In this document: positions 7,613 to 15,575 of the stretch, in pieces
How the letters are laid out: each line of letters opens with the position of its first letter
How positions within the stretch are numbered: position 1 is the stretch's first letter
Origin: JAGQTE01 sp964648005
GTDB taxonomy: Bacteria > Actinomycetota > Acidimicrobiia > Acidimicrobiales > Acidimicrobilacustridaceae
NCBI GenBank assembly: GCA_964648005.1
Contig: CAZYKR010000025.1
Span: forward strand, 1-24,888
Length of the DNA: 24,888 nt
Reading direction: 5' to 3'
Notes under the pieces: model-generated
Databases searched by the model: none
Told to the model about the DNA's origin: nothing
Seen by the model: the letters and a program-made list of their open reading frames with translations, nothing else
Translations under genes and position numbers: made by a program

Positions 7613-7941
7613 TGGGCAACGTGGCCTTCCTGCTCATCGTCGTCGTCGGCTCGGTCGTGGGTTCGCTCGTCGTGTGGCTCCGCCAGCGCAAGCCGACCAC
7701 GTTCATGTCGAGCATCGACCAGTTCCAGCGGGAGATGGCGGCCCTGGCCCGAGACCCGGAGGCCGAGATGCCCGAGGTCAAGCGGCCGACGAAGCTGCGC
7801 CCGATCGTGCCGACCACGAGGCCGGCGGGCCTGGCCGACAAGTTGCGCACCGCTCGGCAGTTCCGGGGCGACGACGTCGTCCCGCGCGGGGGTTCGGCCT
7901 ACGAGGCGGAGCGACTCGTGGACGTCGACGGGGAGTTCTGA
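7612..7941 (+). CDS. Small single-helix membrane protein of unknown function
   Basis: 109 residues. One N-terminal membrane helix (about residues 4-23, FLLIVVVGSVVGSLVVW) is followed by RQRKPTTFMSSIDQFQREM and a charged cytoplasmic tail ending in acidic residues. The positive residues right after the helix suggest the N-terminus faces out and the tail in. It shares one base with the moaE stop (TGATG) and ends three bases before the mreB start, so it is probably translated with both. Position next to mreB suggests, without proof, a role at the cell envelope. I do not recognise a named family. Confidence 0.75.
   Translation: MGNVAFLLIVVVGSVVGSLVVWLRQRKPTTFMSSIDQFQREMAALARDPEAEMPEVKRPTKLRPIVPTTRPAGLADKLRTARQFRGDDVVPRGGSAYEAERLVDVDGEF
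7930..7935 (+). promoter_or_regulatory. Shine-Dalgarno GGGGAG that supports a CTG start for mreB
   Basis: GGGGAG lies at the end of the preceding gene and 9 bases before CTG 7945. This is a normal distance for a ribosome binding site and helps decide the mreB start. Confidence 0.5.
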
Positions 7942-7944
7942 GCC

Positions 7945-8940
7945 CTGGCCCGCGACCTGGCGATCGACCTGGGCACGGCGAACACGCTCGTGTACGCGCG
8001 GGGCGAGGGCATCGTGCTCAACGAGCCCTCGGTGATCGCGCTCAACAGCCGCACCCAAGAGGTGCTGGCCATGGGGCACGAGGCCTGGCAGATGATCGGT
8101 CGCACGCCGAGCTACATCGTGGCCGTCCGCCCGCTGCGCAAGGGCGCCATCACCGACTTCGAGATCACCCAGCGCATGATCCGCCTGCTGCTGCAACGGG
8201 TCGGGGTCAACCGTTGGAATCGCCCGCGCGTCGTGATCTGCGTCCCGTCGGCGATCACCGCCGTCGAGCGGCGCGCCGTGACCGAGGCCGCCAAGCGCGC
8301 CGGTGCCGCCGAGGCCTACCTCATCGAGCAGCCGATGGCGGCGGCCATCGGCGCCGGCCTGCCGATCAACGAGCCGCTCGGCAACATGGTCGTCGACATC
8401 GGCGGCGGCACATCCGAGGTGGCGCTGATCTCGCTCGGCGGCATCGTCGCCCTCGAGGCGGTGCGCGTCGGGTCGTTCGACATCGACGCCCACGTCCAGA
8501 CCTACATCCGTCGCGAGTACGGCATCGCCATCGGCGAGCGCACGGCCGAGGAGATCAAGGTGACGATCGGCTCCGCCTGGGAGACCGACGACGAGTACGC
8601 CGCCGAGGTGCGCGGTCGCGAGCTGATGTCGGGCCTGCCCAAGACCGTCGTGCTGTCGGCCGAGGAGGTGCGCGACGCCATCGACGAGCCGGTGTCGGCG
8701 ATGGTCGACGCCGTGATCGCCTGCCTCGGTCAGGCGCCGCCGGAGCTGGCCCAGGACCTGATCGGTCAGGGCATCTACCTGACCGGCGGTGGAGGGATGC
8801 TGCGTGGCCTGGACCGGCGCATCGCCATCGAGACCGACATCCCCGTCCACCTGGTGCACGCGCCGCTCGAGTGCGTCGTGCTCGGTGCCGGGCACTGCGT
8901 GGAGGAGTTCGACTCCCTGCGCGTCATGTTCATGGATTGA
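7945..8940 (+). CDS. mreB: Rod shape-determining actin homologue MreB (apparent CTG start)
   Basis: 331 residues if started at CTG 7945. It carries the full MreB pattern: DLAIDLGTANTLVY (phosphate-1 loop), GIVLNEPSVIA, VRPLRKGAITDFE, RPRVVICVPS, a phosphate-2 loop VVDIGGGTSEVA near residue 150, GERTAEEIK, RGRELMSGLPKTV, and GIYLTGGGGMLRGLD (adenosine motif). MreB polymerises on ATP at the inner membrane and guides wall synthesis. The phosphate-1 loop is essential. The first ATG/GTG/TTG in frame is GTG 7990, which lies after that loop. Between the upstream stop (7939-7941) and the loop only CTG codons are available, and CTG 7945 sits where homologues have Met (M-ARDLAIDLG). No mreC or mreD follows; the liv genes come next. 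Confidence 0.88.
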   Translation: MARDLAIDLGTANTLVYARGEGIVLNEPSVIALNSRTQEVLAMGHEAWQMIGRTPSYIVAVRPLRKGAITDFEITQRMIRLLLQRVGVNRWNRPRVVICVPSAITAVERRAVTEAAKRAGAAEAYLIEQPMAAAIGAGLPINEPLGNMVVDIGGGTSEVALISLGGIVALEAVRVGSFDIDAHVQTYIRREYGIAIGERTAEEIKVTIGSAWETDDEYAAEVRGRELMSGLPKTVVLSAEEVRDAIDEPVSAMVDAVIACLGQAPPELAQDLIGQGIYLTGGGGMLRGLDRRIAIETDIPVHLVHAPLECVVLGAGHCVEEFDSLRVMFMD

Positions 8941-9005
8941 GGGTCCCAGTCGGTCCTGACCGGCACCTGACGCCCGGGTCACCGGCAGGTGGGGTGGCCG
9001 GATGC

Positions 9006-9011
9006 CACACT
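9006..9011 (+). promoter_or_regulatory. Possible -10 box CACACT for the liv operon
   Basis: In the 72-base gap after mreB, CACACT ends 7 bases before GTG 9019, an in-frame start of livG; ATG 9013 lies only 1 base after it. If this box is used, GTG 9019 would be the leaderless start. The gap also holds CACCTG (8964-8969) and CAGGTG (8986-8991), an inverted pair of unclear meaning. Confidence 0.3.
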
Positions 9012-9012
9012 G

Positions 9013-9776
9013 ATGCCCGTGCCGCTCCTGGAGGTCGAGGACATCAGCGTCACGTTCGGCGGCATCGTGGCGCTGGACGAGCTGTCCTTTGCCGTTCCCG
9101 AAGGCCAGGTCTGTGCGCTCATCGGCCCCAACGGCGCCGGCAAGACGACCCTGTTCAACATCGTCAGCCGCATCTACGAGCCGACGGCGGGCAGCCTGCG
9201 CTTCGACGGCAAGGACCTGCTCGCCGTGCCCGGTCACGCCATCGCCTCGGTCGGCGTGGCCCGGACCTTCCAGAACCTGGCGCTGTTCCCCGGGCTCACC
9301 GTGCTCGAGAACGTGATGACCGGCGCCCATGCCCGCACGAGCGGCGGGTTCGCCGCGTCGTCGTTGTGGTTCCCGACCCGCGGGCGCGAGCGGCAGCTGC
9401 GCGCAGACGCGCTGGAGATCCTCGACCAGCTCGGGTTGGCGCCGCTGGCTCGACGCCCCTGCGCCGGCCTGCCCTACGGCACGATGAAGCGCATCGAGCT
9501 GGCGCGTGCCCTGGTGGGCCGACCCAAGCTGTTGATGCTCGACGAGCCAGCGAGCGGCCTCACCCACGGCGAGGTGGACGACCTGGCCGACGAGGTCCTG
9601 CGCCTGCGCGACGCCTTCGACCTGACGGTGCTGCTCGTCGAGCACCACATGGCCATGGTCATGCGCATCTCCGAGCAGGTCGTCGTCATGGAGTTCGGTC
9701 GCAAGATCGCCGAGGGCACGCCGACCGAGGTGCAGGCCGATCCTCGGGTGATCGAGGCCTACCTGGGCGGTGGCGA

Positions 9777-9780
<4 letters not shown>
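9013..9780 (+). CDS. livG: Branched-chain amino-acid-type ABC transporter ATPase, LivG
   Basis: About 255 residues forming an ABC ATPase of the LivG type. Walker A GPNGAGKTT starts near residue 38. The Q-loop region is RTFQNLALFPGLTVLENVM, typical of LivG. The signature is LPYGTMKRIELARAL, Walker B is LLMLDEPASGL, and the switch His is in LLVEHHM. The C-terminus (EAYLGGG) is the usual LivG ending. It should hydrolyse ATP at the membrane together with LivF to power import by LivH/LivM. It overlaps livF by 4 bases (GTGA). ATG 9013 is listed as the start; GTG 9019, two codons later, fits the -10 box better, and 8989 is too far upstream. The imported substrate is not shown by this gene. Confidence 0.92.
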
Positions 9781-10490
<710 letters not shown>

Positions 10491-10503
10491 TGGGGATGAC
10501 GGC

Positions 10504-11391
10504 GTGAGCGAGTTCCTGCAGTTCCTCTTCCTCGGCCTCGGCCAGGGGGCGATCTACGCCACGCTCGCCGTGGCGCTGGTGATCATCTACCGGGCGACGG
10601 GCCTGTTGAACTTCGCCCAGGGCGAGATGGCGATGTTCTGCACGTTCGTCATCTGGATGGCCTGGGATGCCGGCCTGCCGTTCCCGCTGGCGGTGCTGGT
10701 CGGGATGGCGTTCGGCTTCGTGTTGGGTGCCGTGATCCAGCTCGCCATCATCGCCCCCGTCACCAAACGCGCCCACGGCAACCCGTTGCCCGTCGTGATG
10801 GTCACGATCGGGCTGTTCCTGGCGCTGTCGAGCCTGGCGCCGATCATCTGGGGCACGGACGCCAAGGTCTTCCCGGTCGCCTTCGGGGAGGGCTCGATCG
10901 AGCTGTTCGGGGCCAGCATCACCCACCGGGTGCTCGGCACCCTCGTCATCCTCGGCCTCGAGGTCGTGGTGCTGTGGCTGATCTTCCAGCGCACCCGCCT
11001 CGGCCTGGCCATGCGCGCCGTGGCCTCCAACGAGGAGTCGAGCGCCCTGGCCGGTGTGCCGGTCGGACGGATGCTGATGATCGGCTGGGGGATGGCTGCG
11101 GCCTTCGGCGCCCTCGCCGGAGGCTTGGCGGCCTACGTCGGGCTCACCAACACGCTGATGCTCGTCCCGCTGATCTACGCCTTCGCCGCCGCCACCCTCG
11201 GCGGCTTCGACTCGCCGGGCGGCGCCGTCGTCGGCGGGCTGATCGTCGGGGTCGTCACCGAGCTGTCGGCGCACTACATCCCGTTCATCGGCAATGACCT
11301 CAAGCTGTTGCCGGCGTTCCTGTTGATCCTGATCGTCCTGCTCGTGCGGCCCCAAGGCCTGTTCGGCAAGCGCCAGGTGGTGCGGGTATGA
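10504..11391 (+). CDS. livH: Branched-chain amino-acid-type ABC permease, LivH
   Basis: 295 residues, very hydrophobic, with the LivH pattern: GLGQGAIYATLAVALVIIY, then TGLLNFAQGEMAMF, a cytoplasmic coupling loop RTRLGLAMRAVASNEESSALAGVPV that contacts the ATPases, and GGFDSPGGAVVGGLIVG near the C-terminus. It forms one half of the membrane channel with LivM. The start is GTG 10504, with GGGGA at 10492-10496 as a likely ribosome binding site 7 bases upstream; ATG codons at 10490 and 10496 are out of frame. The stop overlaps livM by 4 bases (ATGA). Confidence 0.93.
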   Translation: MSEFLQFLFLGLGQGAIYATLAVALVIIYRATGLLNFAQGEMAMFCTFVIWMAWDAGLPFPLAVLVGMAFGFVLGAVIQLAIIAPVTKRAHGNPLPVVMVTIGLFLALSSLAPIIWGTDAKVFPVAFGEGSIELFGASITHRVLGTLVILGLEVVVLWLIFQRTRLGLAMRAVASNEESSALAGVPVGRMLMIGWGMAAAFGALAGGLAAYVGLTNTLMLVPLIYAFAAATLGGFDSPGGAVVGGLIVGVVTELSAHYIPFIGNDLKLLPAFLLILIVLLVRPQGLFGKRQVVRV

Positions 11392-12440
11392 CGGCGCCGG
11401 CGCTGCCCCGTCCGTCGACGGCCACGACCATGGCCAAGGTGGTGGCGCTGCTGGCGTTGGCGTACCTGCTCTATTGGCTGCCGACGTTCTACAAGGCGTC
11501 GCAGGTGGGCACGTTCATCCGGGTGATGACCCTCGTCCTCGCCGCCATGGGCCTCAACATGCTGACCGGCTACACGGGCCAGATCTCGGTGGGCCACGGG
11601 GCCTTCTACGGCATCGGCGCCTACTCGGTGGCCATCCTGGTCGGCGAGTACGAGTGGGGCCACTTCCCGGCGCTCGCCGTGGGCGTGGCGCTCAGCTTCG
11701 TCGTCGGCATGGCCATCGGCATCCCGGCGCTGCGCATCCGCGGCATGTACCTGGCGTTGGTCACCCTGGGCCTCGCCGCGCTCTTCCCGCAGATCCTGCA
11801 GCGCTTCAGCGACGTCACCGGCGGCACCCAGGGCATGCGGGTGTCCAAGTTCGAGGCGCCCGAGGGCACCGGTCTGGCCAACGACCAGTGGCAGTACTAC
11901 GTGGTGCTGGCGTTCGTCGTCGTGTGCTTCGTGCTCGTGCGCAACGTGGTGCGCACCCGGCCCGGCCGGGCGATGGTGGCCATCCGCGACAACGAGATCG
12001 CCGCCGAGGTCATGGGCGTGCGGTTGTCCGCCTACAAGGTGCTGGTGTTCGGCATCAGTGCCGCGCTGGCCGGCCTCGGCGGCGGGCTGCTGGTGTTCAA
12101 CACCAACTACGTGTCGGCCAACTCGTTCACCATCGAGCTGTCGATCCTCATCCTGGTCATGGTCGTGCTGGGGGGTGTGGCGACCACCTGGGGCCCGGTG
12201 ATCGGTGCGGTGCTGGTGGTGTACATCCCCGAATGGCTCCCGAAGGACATCCCGCTGCTCGACGTCGAGGGCTCGGCGCTCGGCCCGGTGCTGTTCGCTG
12301 CGGTGTTGATCCTGCTGATGGCGGTGGCGCCCGACGGGATCATGGGGCTGGTGCGCCGGATCAAGGGATGGGCGCTGCGCCAGCGGCGCGCGCCCGACGT
12401 GCCTGGCCCTGGGCCGAACGACTCAGTACCGTCTCACTGA
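11388..12440 (+). CDS. livM: Branched-chain amino-acid-type ABC permease, LivM
   Basis: 350 residues with about ten membrane segments. LivM hallmarks are LNMLTGYTGQISVGHGAFYGIGAY, PALRIRGMYLALVTLGLA, the coupling loop RTRPGRAMVAIRDNEIAAEVMGV, and VVLGGVATTWGPVIGAVL. It pairs with LivH as the transmembrane pore. The start codon overlaps the livH stop. A short basic tail (RRIKGWALRQRRAPD) ends the protein. The binding-protein gene follows after 24 bases with its own strong ribosome binding site. Confidence 0.92.
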   Translation: MTAPALPRPSTATTMAKVVALLALAYLLYWLPTFYKASQVGTFIRVMTLVLAAMGLNMLTGYTGQISVGHGAFYGIGAYSVAILVGEYEWGHFPALAVGVALSFVVGMAIGIPALRIRGMYLALVTLGLAALFPQILQRFSDVTGGTQGMRVSKFEAPEGTGLANDQWQYYVVLAFVVVCFVLVRNVVRTRPGRAMVAIRDNEIAAEVMGVRLSAYKVLVFGISAALAGLGGGLLVFNTNYVSANSFTIELSILILVMVVLGGVATTWGPVIGAVLVVYIPEWLPKDIPLLDVEGSALGPVLFAAVLILLMAVAPDGIMGLVRRIKGWALRQRRAPDVPGPGPNDSVPSH

Positions 12441-12448
12441 CACGACCT

Positions 12449-12455
12449 GGGAGGA
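12449..12455 (+). promoter_or_regulatory. Strong Shine-Dalgarno GGGAGGA before the binding-protein gene
   Basis: GGGAGGA ends 9 bases before ATG 12465. It is the best ribosome binding site in the liv cluster, in line with the higher output usually needed for the binding protein. A TACCGT at 12427-12432 could be an internal -10 box, but no -35 is clear. Confidence 0.6.
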
Positions 12456-12464
12456 AGTGCGTTC

Positions 12465-13814
12465 ATGCAAAGCACCAAGAAGTTCGGCATCGCCGCGCTC
12501 GGCGCTGTGGTGGCGTTGGGAGCCGTCGCCTGCAGCGGCGGTCGCAGCGACAACACCAGCTCGGGTGGCGGCAGCGGCGGTACGACCGGGGGCACGACGC
12601 CGTCGGGCGAGGCCGCCTTCGCCATCGACACGGCCAACTGCACCGACTACCAGCCGACGACCGGCGTCACCGAAGACACCATCACCTTCGGCACGTCGGG
12701 TCCGACGTCGGGCGTGTACGGCACGGCGTTCGCCCCGATCCGCAAGGGGTACCAGGCGTACTTCGACTACATCAACGCCGAGAAGAACGGCGTCAAGGAC
12801 CACAAGATCGAGATCGTCGGCCTCGACAAGGACGACAAGTACGACCCGAACGAGACCAAGCGCATCGTCGGCGAGCTCGTCGACGAGGAGGTGTTCGGCT
12901 TCTTCAACGTGCTGGGCACTGCCAACAACCTCGCCATCCGCGACGACCTGAACGAGGGCTGCATCCCGAACCTGTTCGTCGCCACGGGCGCCGTCGAGTG
13001 GGGCGAGACCGACGAGTACCCGTGGACGATCGGCTCGCTGCCGAGCTACGCCACGGAGGCGGCCGTGTTCGCCCAGTACCTCAAGGACAACAAGCCCGAC
13101 GCCACGGTGACGATCATCGCCCAGAACGACGACTTCGGGAACGGCTACGCCAACGCCTTCAAGAAGGCGATCGAGGGCACCGACATCACCGTCGTCGAGG
13201 AGGCCACCTACAACGCCGGTGAGTCCGACGTGACGGCCCAGATGACCTCGCTCGGGGCCACCAACTCCGATGCGCTGCTCGTCGCCGCCACGGCGCTGGC
13301 CTGCCCGAACGCCCTCAAGGCGGTCGAGACCAACGCCAGCTGGAACCCGATCACCTACGTGTCGGTCACCTGCGCCATCAAGACGCTCATCGACATCGGT
13401 GGTCCCGGCGCCTTCGCCGACACCCTGACCGTCGCCTACCTCGTGAACCCGCTCGATCCGACGTCGCAGGAGACCGAAGGCATCAAGGAGTTCAACGAGA
13501 AGGGCGCCCTGTACGGCCTGAGCCCCGAGGACCTGACCAACTCGACGGTCCAGTACGGCTGGTTCGTCGGCGACCTGTTGGCCCGCACACTCGAGCAGGC
13601 GCCCGAGCTGACCCGCCAGTCGGTGATGGAGACGGCGTACGCCCTCGACTTCACCACGGACATGGCGCTGCCCGGCGCCGTCGTCAAGACCACCGGGCCG
13701 GACGATCCGTTCCCGCTGGAGTCGCTGTACATCGCCAAGTTCAACGGCGAGTACTTCTCGCCGGAGGGCGAGGTCATCGACTTCGAGGGCAAGACCGTGG
13801 AATTCCTGCCCTGA
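12465..13814 (+). CDS. ABC transporter substrate-binding lipoprotein (LivK-like)
   Basis: 449 residues. A lipoprotein signal peptide (two Lys, hydrophobic core, AVAC with Cys23) is followed by a Ser/Gly/Thr-rich linker to about residue 50, then a type I periplasmic-binding fold of the Peripla_BP_6 family. Recognisable parts are ITFGTSGPTSGVYG, GYQAYFDYINAEKNGV, the VGELVDEEVFGFFNVLGT region and ATVTIIAQNDDFGNGY. It would sit tethered outside the membrane and deliver ligand to LivH/LivM. The ligand cannot be read from the sequence; members of this family bind branched-chain amino acids, amides, urea or aromatic acids. The protein is followed after 5 bases by a crotonase-like gene, which may hint at a carboxylic-acid ligand. 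Confidence 0.9.
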   Translation: MQSTKKFGIAALGAVVALGAVACSGGRSDNTSSGGGSGGTTGGTTPSGEAAFAIDTANCTDYQPTTGVTEDTITFGTSGPTSGVYGTAFAPIRKGYQAYFDYINAEKNGVKDHKIEIVGLDKDDKYDPNETKRIVGELVDEEVFGFFNVLGTANNLAIRDDLNEGCIPNLFVATGAVEWGETDEYPWTIGSLPSYATEAAVFAQYLKDNKPDATVTIIAQNDDFGNGYANAFKKAIEGTDITVVEEATYNAGESDVTAQMTSLGATNSDALLVAATALACPNALKAVETNASWNPITYVSVTCAIKTLIDIGGPGAFADTLTVAYLVNPLDPTSQETEGIKEFNEKGALYGLSPEDLTNSTVQYGWFVGDLLARTLEQAPELTRQSVMETAYALDFTTDMALPGAVVKTTGPDDPFPLESLYIAKFNGEYFSPEGEVIDFEGKTVEFLP

Positions 13815-13819
13815 GCCGG

Positions 13820-14587
13820 ATGATCTCGATCGAGCGCGAGGGCCGCGTCGCAACGGTGACGTTGCGGCGCGGCCCTCGTCGCAACGCCCTGTCGTTGGCG
13901 CTGCTCGAGGCACTGCACGCAGGGCTCGACGAGGTGGCGGCGTCCGACGCCGACGCCGTCGTCGTGGCGGGGGAGGGACCCGTCTTCTCCGCCGGTCACG
14001 ACCTGGCCGAGGTGGCCGGGGCGACGCTCGAGGACATCCACGCCCTGCTCGACCGCTGCACGGCGGTGATGCAGACGCTGCGGGCCATGCCGCAGGTCTC
14101 GGTGGCGCGGGTGCACGGATTGGCGACGGCGGCAGGGTGCCAGCTCGTCGCCAGCTGCGATCTGGCCGTGGCCTCCACCGAGGCGCGCTTCGCGCTGCCC
14201 GGCGGCAAGGGCGGTTGGTTCTGCACCACCCCGCTGGTCGCCGTCGGCCGGGCGGTCGGACCCAAGCGGGCGCTCGAGCTCGGCCTCCTGGGCGATCCGA
14301 TCGATGCCGACACCGCCCTGGCGTGGGGACTCGTGAACCGGGTCGTGGACCCGGAGGACCTCGACGCCGCCGTGGACGAGCTGGCCCGTCTCGCCACGCG
14401 GGGGAGCCCGGCTGCCAGGGCCATCGGCAAGGCGGCGTTCCACCACCAGATGGGCCTCGGTGAGGGGGACGCTTACGCCTACGCCGTCGAGGTGATGGCG
14501 GCGGCCAGCCAACTGCCCGACGCCCAGGAGGGCGCTCGGGCGTTCGTCGAGAAGCGCTCGCCCACCTGGGGTGCGGCCGGGGCCTAA
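13820..14587 (+). CDS. Enoyl-CoA hydratase/isomerase family protein, ECHDC3-like
   Basis: 255 residues of the crotonase fold. The stretch VHGLATAAGCQLVASCDLAVAS followed by FALPGG and FCTTPLVAVGRAV closely resembles the ECHDC3 group. Other marks are FSAGHDL (CoA/oxyanion loop), LGDPIDADTALAWGLVNRVV, and the C-terminal helix with AFVEKRSPTW. Standard hydratases use two Glu residues, one in GGGCEL and one in the following PE motif; here they are Gln (GCQLV) and apparently Gly (LPGGKGG), so classical hydration is doubtful. This is shared with ECHDC3-type proteins. It starts 5 bases after the binding-protein stop and is probably the last gene of the liv unit. Its stop overlaps the convergent HEAT gene by 4 bases. 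Confidence 0.88.
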   Translation: MISIEREGRVATVTLRRGPRRNALSLALLEALHAGLDEVAASDADAVVVAGEGPVFSAGHDLAEVAGATLEDIHALLDRCTAVMQTLRAMPQVSVARVHGLATAAGCQLVASCDLAVASTEARFALPGGKGGWFCTTPLVAVGRAVGPKRALELGLLGDPIDADTALAWGLVNRVVDPEDLDAAVDELARLATRGSPAARAIGKAAFHHQMGLGEGDAYAYAVEVMAAASQLPDAQEGARAFVEKRSPTWGAAGA

Positions 14588-15276
14588 GGCTGGGGCCGAG
14601 CGTCGAGCAGGTCCTCGGCGGCCTGACGGACCTGCCAGTCGCGATCGCCCAGGGCCTCGCGCAGCGCTGCCGCAGCGTCGGGCCCGTCGAACGCCGCCAG
14701 CGCCAGCACCGCACGCCGGCGCAGCACGGCCGGGCCGCGCATCGCCTCGATGACGGCGGACTCGCCGGCCGGGTCGCCCATGGCGCCGAGCGCGGCGATG
14801 CACGTCTCTCGCACGAGGGCGTCGTCGTGGGCGCGGGCGTGGCCGACGAGCCGCGCCAGCGCGTCCGGGGGAGCGCCGGTGGGCTCCCCGTCGTCGTCGA
14901 GCCCCCATCGCTCACCGGCAGCCCACGCCGCGGCATCGACCACCGTGGCGGCGGTGTCGGCCAACAGGATCTCGACCACCCGGTCGAGCGCGTCGTCGGC
15001 CGCCCCATCGTCGGCGCCGTCGGCGCTGTCGGACCGTCGTGGCCCGTGATGGCCGATCAGCTCGGCGACCCGGCGGCGCACGACGGCGTGCGGATCGGCG
15101 GCGGCGCGTTCGAGATCACCGATGTGCAGGTCGTCGCAGCGTGCCAGCGCGCCGAGCGCGGCGGCGCGCACCGTCGCATCCTGGTCGTGCATGGCACGCC
15201 TGGCCGAGGCGGCGTCGCCCCGATGGCCGGCGAGCGCCGCGGCGCGGCGGCGAGCAACGGTGTCGTCGCCGGGCAC
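14584..15276 (-). CDS. HEAT-repeat protein
   Basis: About 230 residues built of helical HEAT-like repeats. Repeating units include ATVRAAALGALARCDD, AVVRRRVAELIGHHG, ALVRETCIAALGAMGD, AVLRRRAVLALAAFDG and WQVRQAAEDLLDARP. An acidic low-complexity loop (DSADGADDGAADDA) splits the array. Such proteins bind other proteins and usually have no enzymatic role. The frame is open far upstream, but that part is shadow of other genes. GTG 15276 is chosen because it lies 5 bases after the stop of the small membrane-protein gene on the same strand, which suggests co-transcription. There is no clear Shine-Dalgarno sequence. It converges with the crotonase gene, sharing CTAA at 14584-14587. Confidence 0.7.
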   Translation of the reverse strand: MPGDDTVARRRAAALAGHRGDAASARRAMHDQDATVRAAALGALARCDDLHIGDLERAAADPHAVVRRRVAELIGHHGPRRSDSADGADDGAADDALDRVVEILLADTAATVVDAAAWAAGERWGLDDDGEPTGAPPDALARLVGHARAHDDALVRETCIAALGAMGDPAGESAVIEAMRGPAVLRRRAVLALAAFDGPDAAAALREALGDRDWQVRQAAEDLLDARPQP

Positions 15277-15281
15277 GGTGC

Positions 15282-15536
15282 TCAGGTGAGGAAGGCGATC
15301 GAGATGATGGCGATCAGCGCCAGCAGGATCGCCACCGTGGCGGCCAACGCCACACCACCGCCCACGACGAGCAGGGCCAACGTCAGGAACCCGCGCAGCC
15401 GGATGAACCACTTGGGCCGCGGGCGGACATCGCTCTGCGCCGGGAAGAGGTTCGGGTCGGGCACCGTGACGCGCCCGGCGCCCCACCGTGTCGTCGAACC
15501 CTGTGCCACGCGCCTCGCCTTCCGTGGGAACTCCAT
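15282..15536 (-). CDS. Small membrane protein of unknown function
   Basis: 84 residues from ATG 15536. A polar N-terminal half contains PDPNLFPAQSDVRPRPKWFIRLRG. It is followed by a long hydrophobic C-terminal segment (LTLALLVVGGGVALAATVAILLALIAIISIAF), which could be one long or two short helices. The N-terminus is likely cytoplasmic. It lies directly upstream of the HEAT-repeat gene and divergent from the PDZ-Lon gene, with 39 bases between start codons. The start is uncertain: internal GTG codons near residues 10 and 24-26 are possible, and the PDPNLF segment looks like the true conserved beginning. I do not recognise a family. Confidence 0.55.
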   Translation of the reverse strand: MEFPRKARRVAQGSTTRWGAGRVTVPDPNLFPAQSDVRPRPKWFIRLRGFLTLALLVVGGGVALAATVAILLALIAIISIAFLT

Positions 15537-15541
15537 ACACT
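15536..15541 (+). promoter_or_regulatory. Possible -10 box TACACT for the PDZ-Lon gene
   Basis: TACACT would give a transcript start near 15548 and a leader of about 28 bases that contains GAAAGG (15565-15570), a Shine-Dalgarno sequence 5 bases before GTG 15576. The box overlaps the start codon of the divergent small gene, so expression of the two may interfere. Confidence 0.35.
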
Positions 15542-15575
15542 GAGCCGCCGTCGAACCACCGTGCGAAAGGCGAAC

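Noticed and set aside
7990..8940. mreB starting at GTG 7990
   Set aside because: It would remove the phosphate-1 nucleotide-binding loop that all MreB proteins need.
8964..8991. Inverted pair CACCTG / CAGGTG between mreB and livG
   Set aside because: Six-base arms with a 16-base spacer and no T-tract; could be an operator or nothing, so it is only mentioned in the promoter entry.
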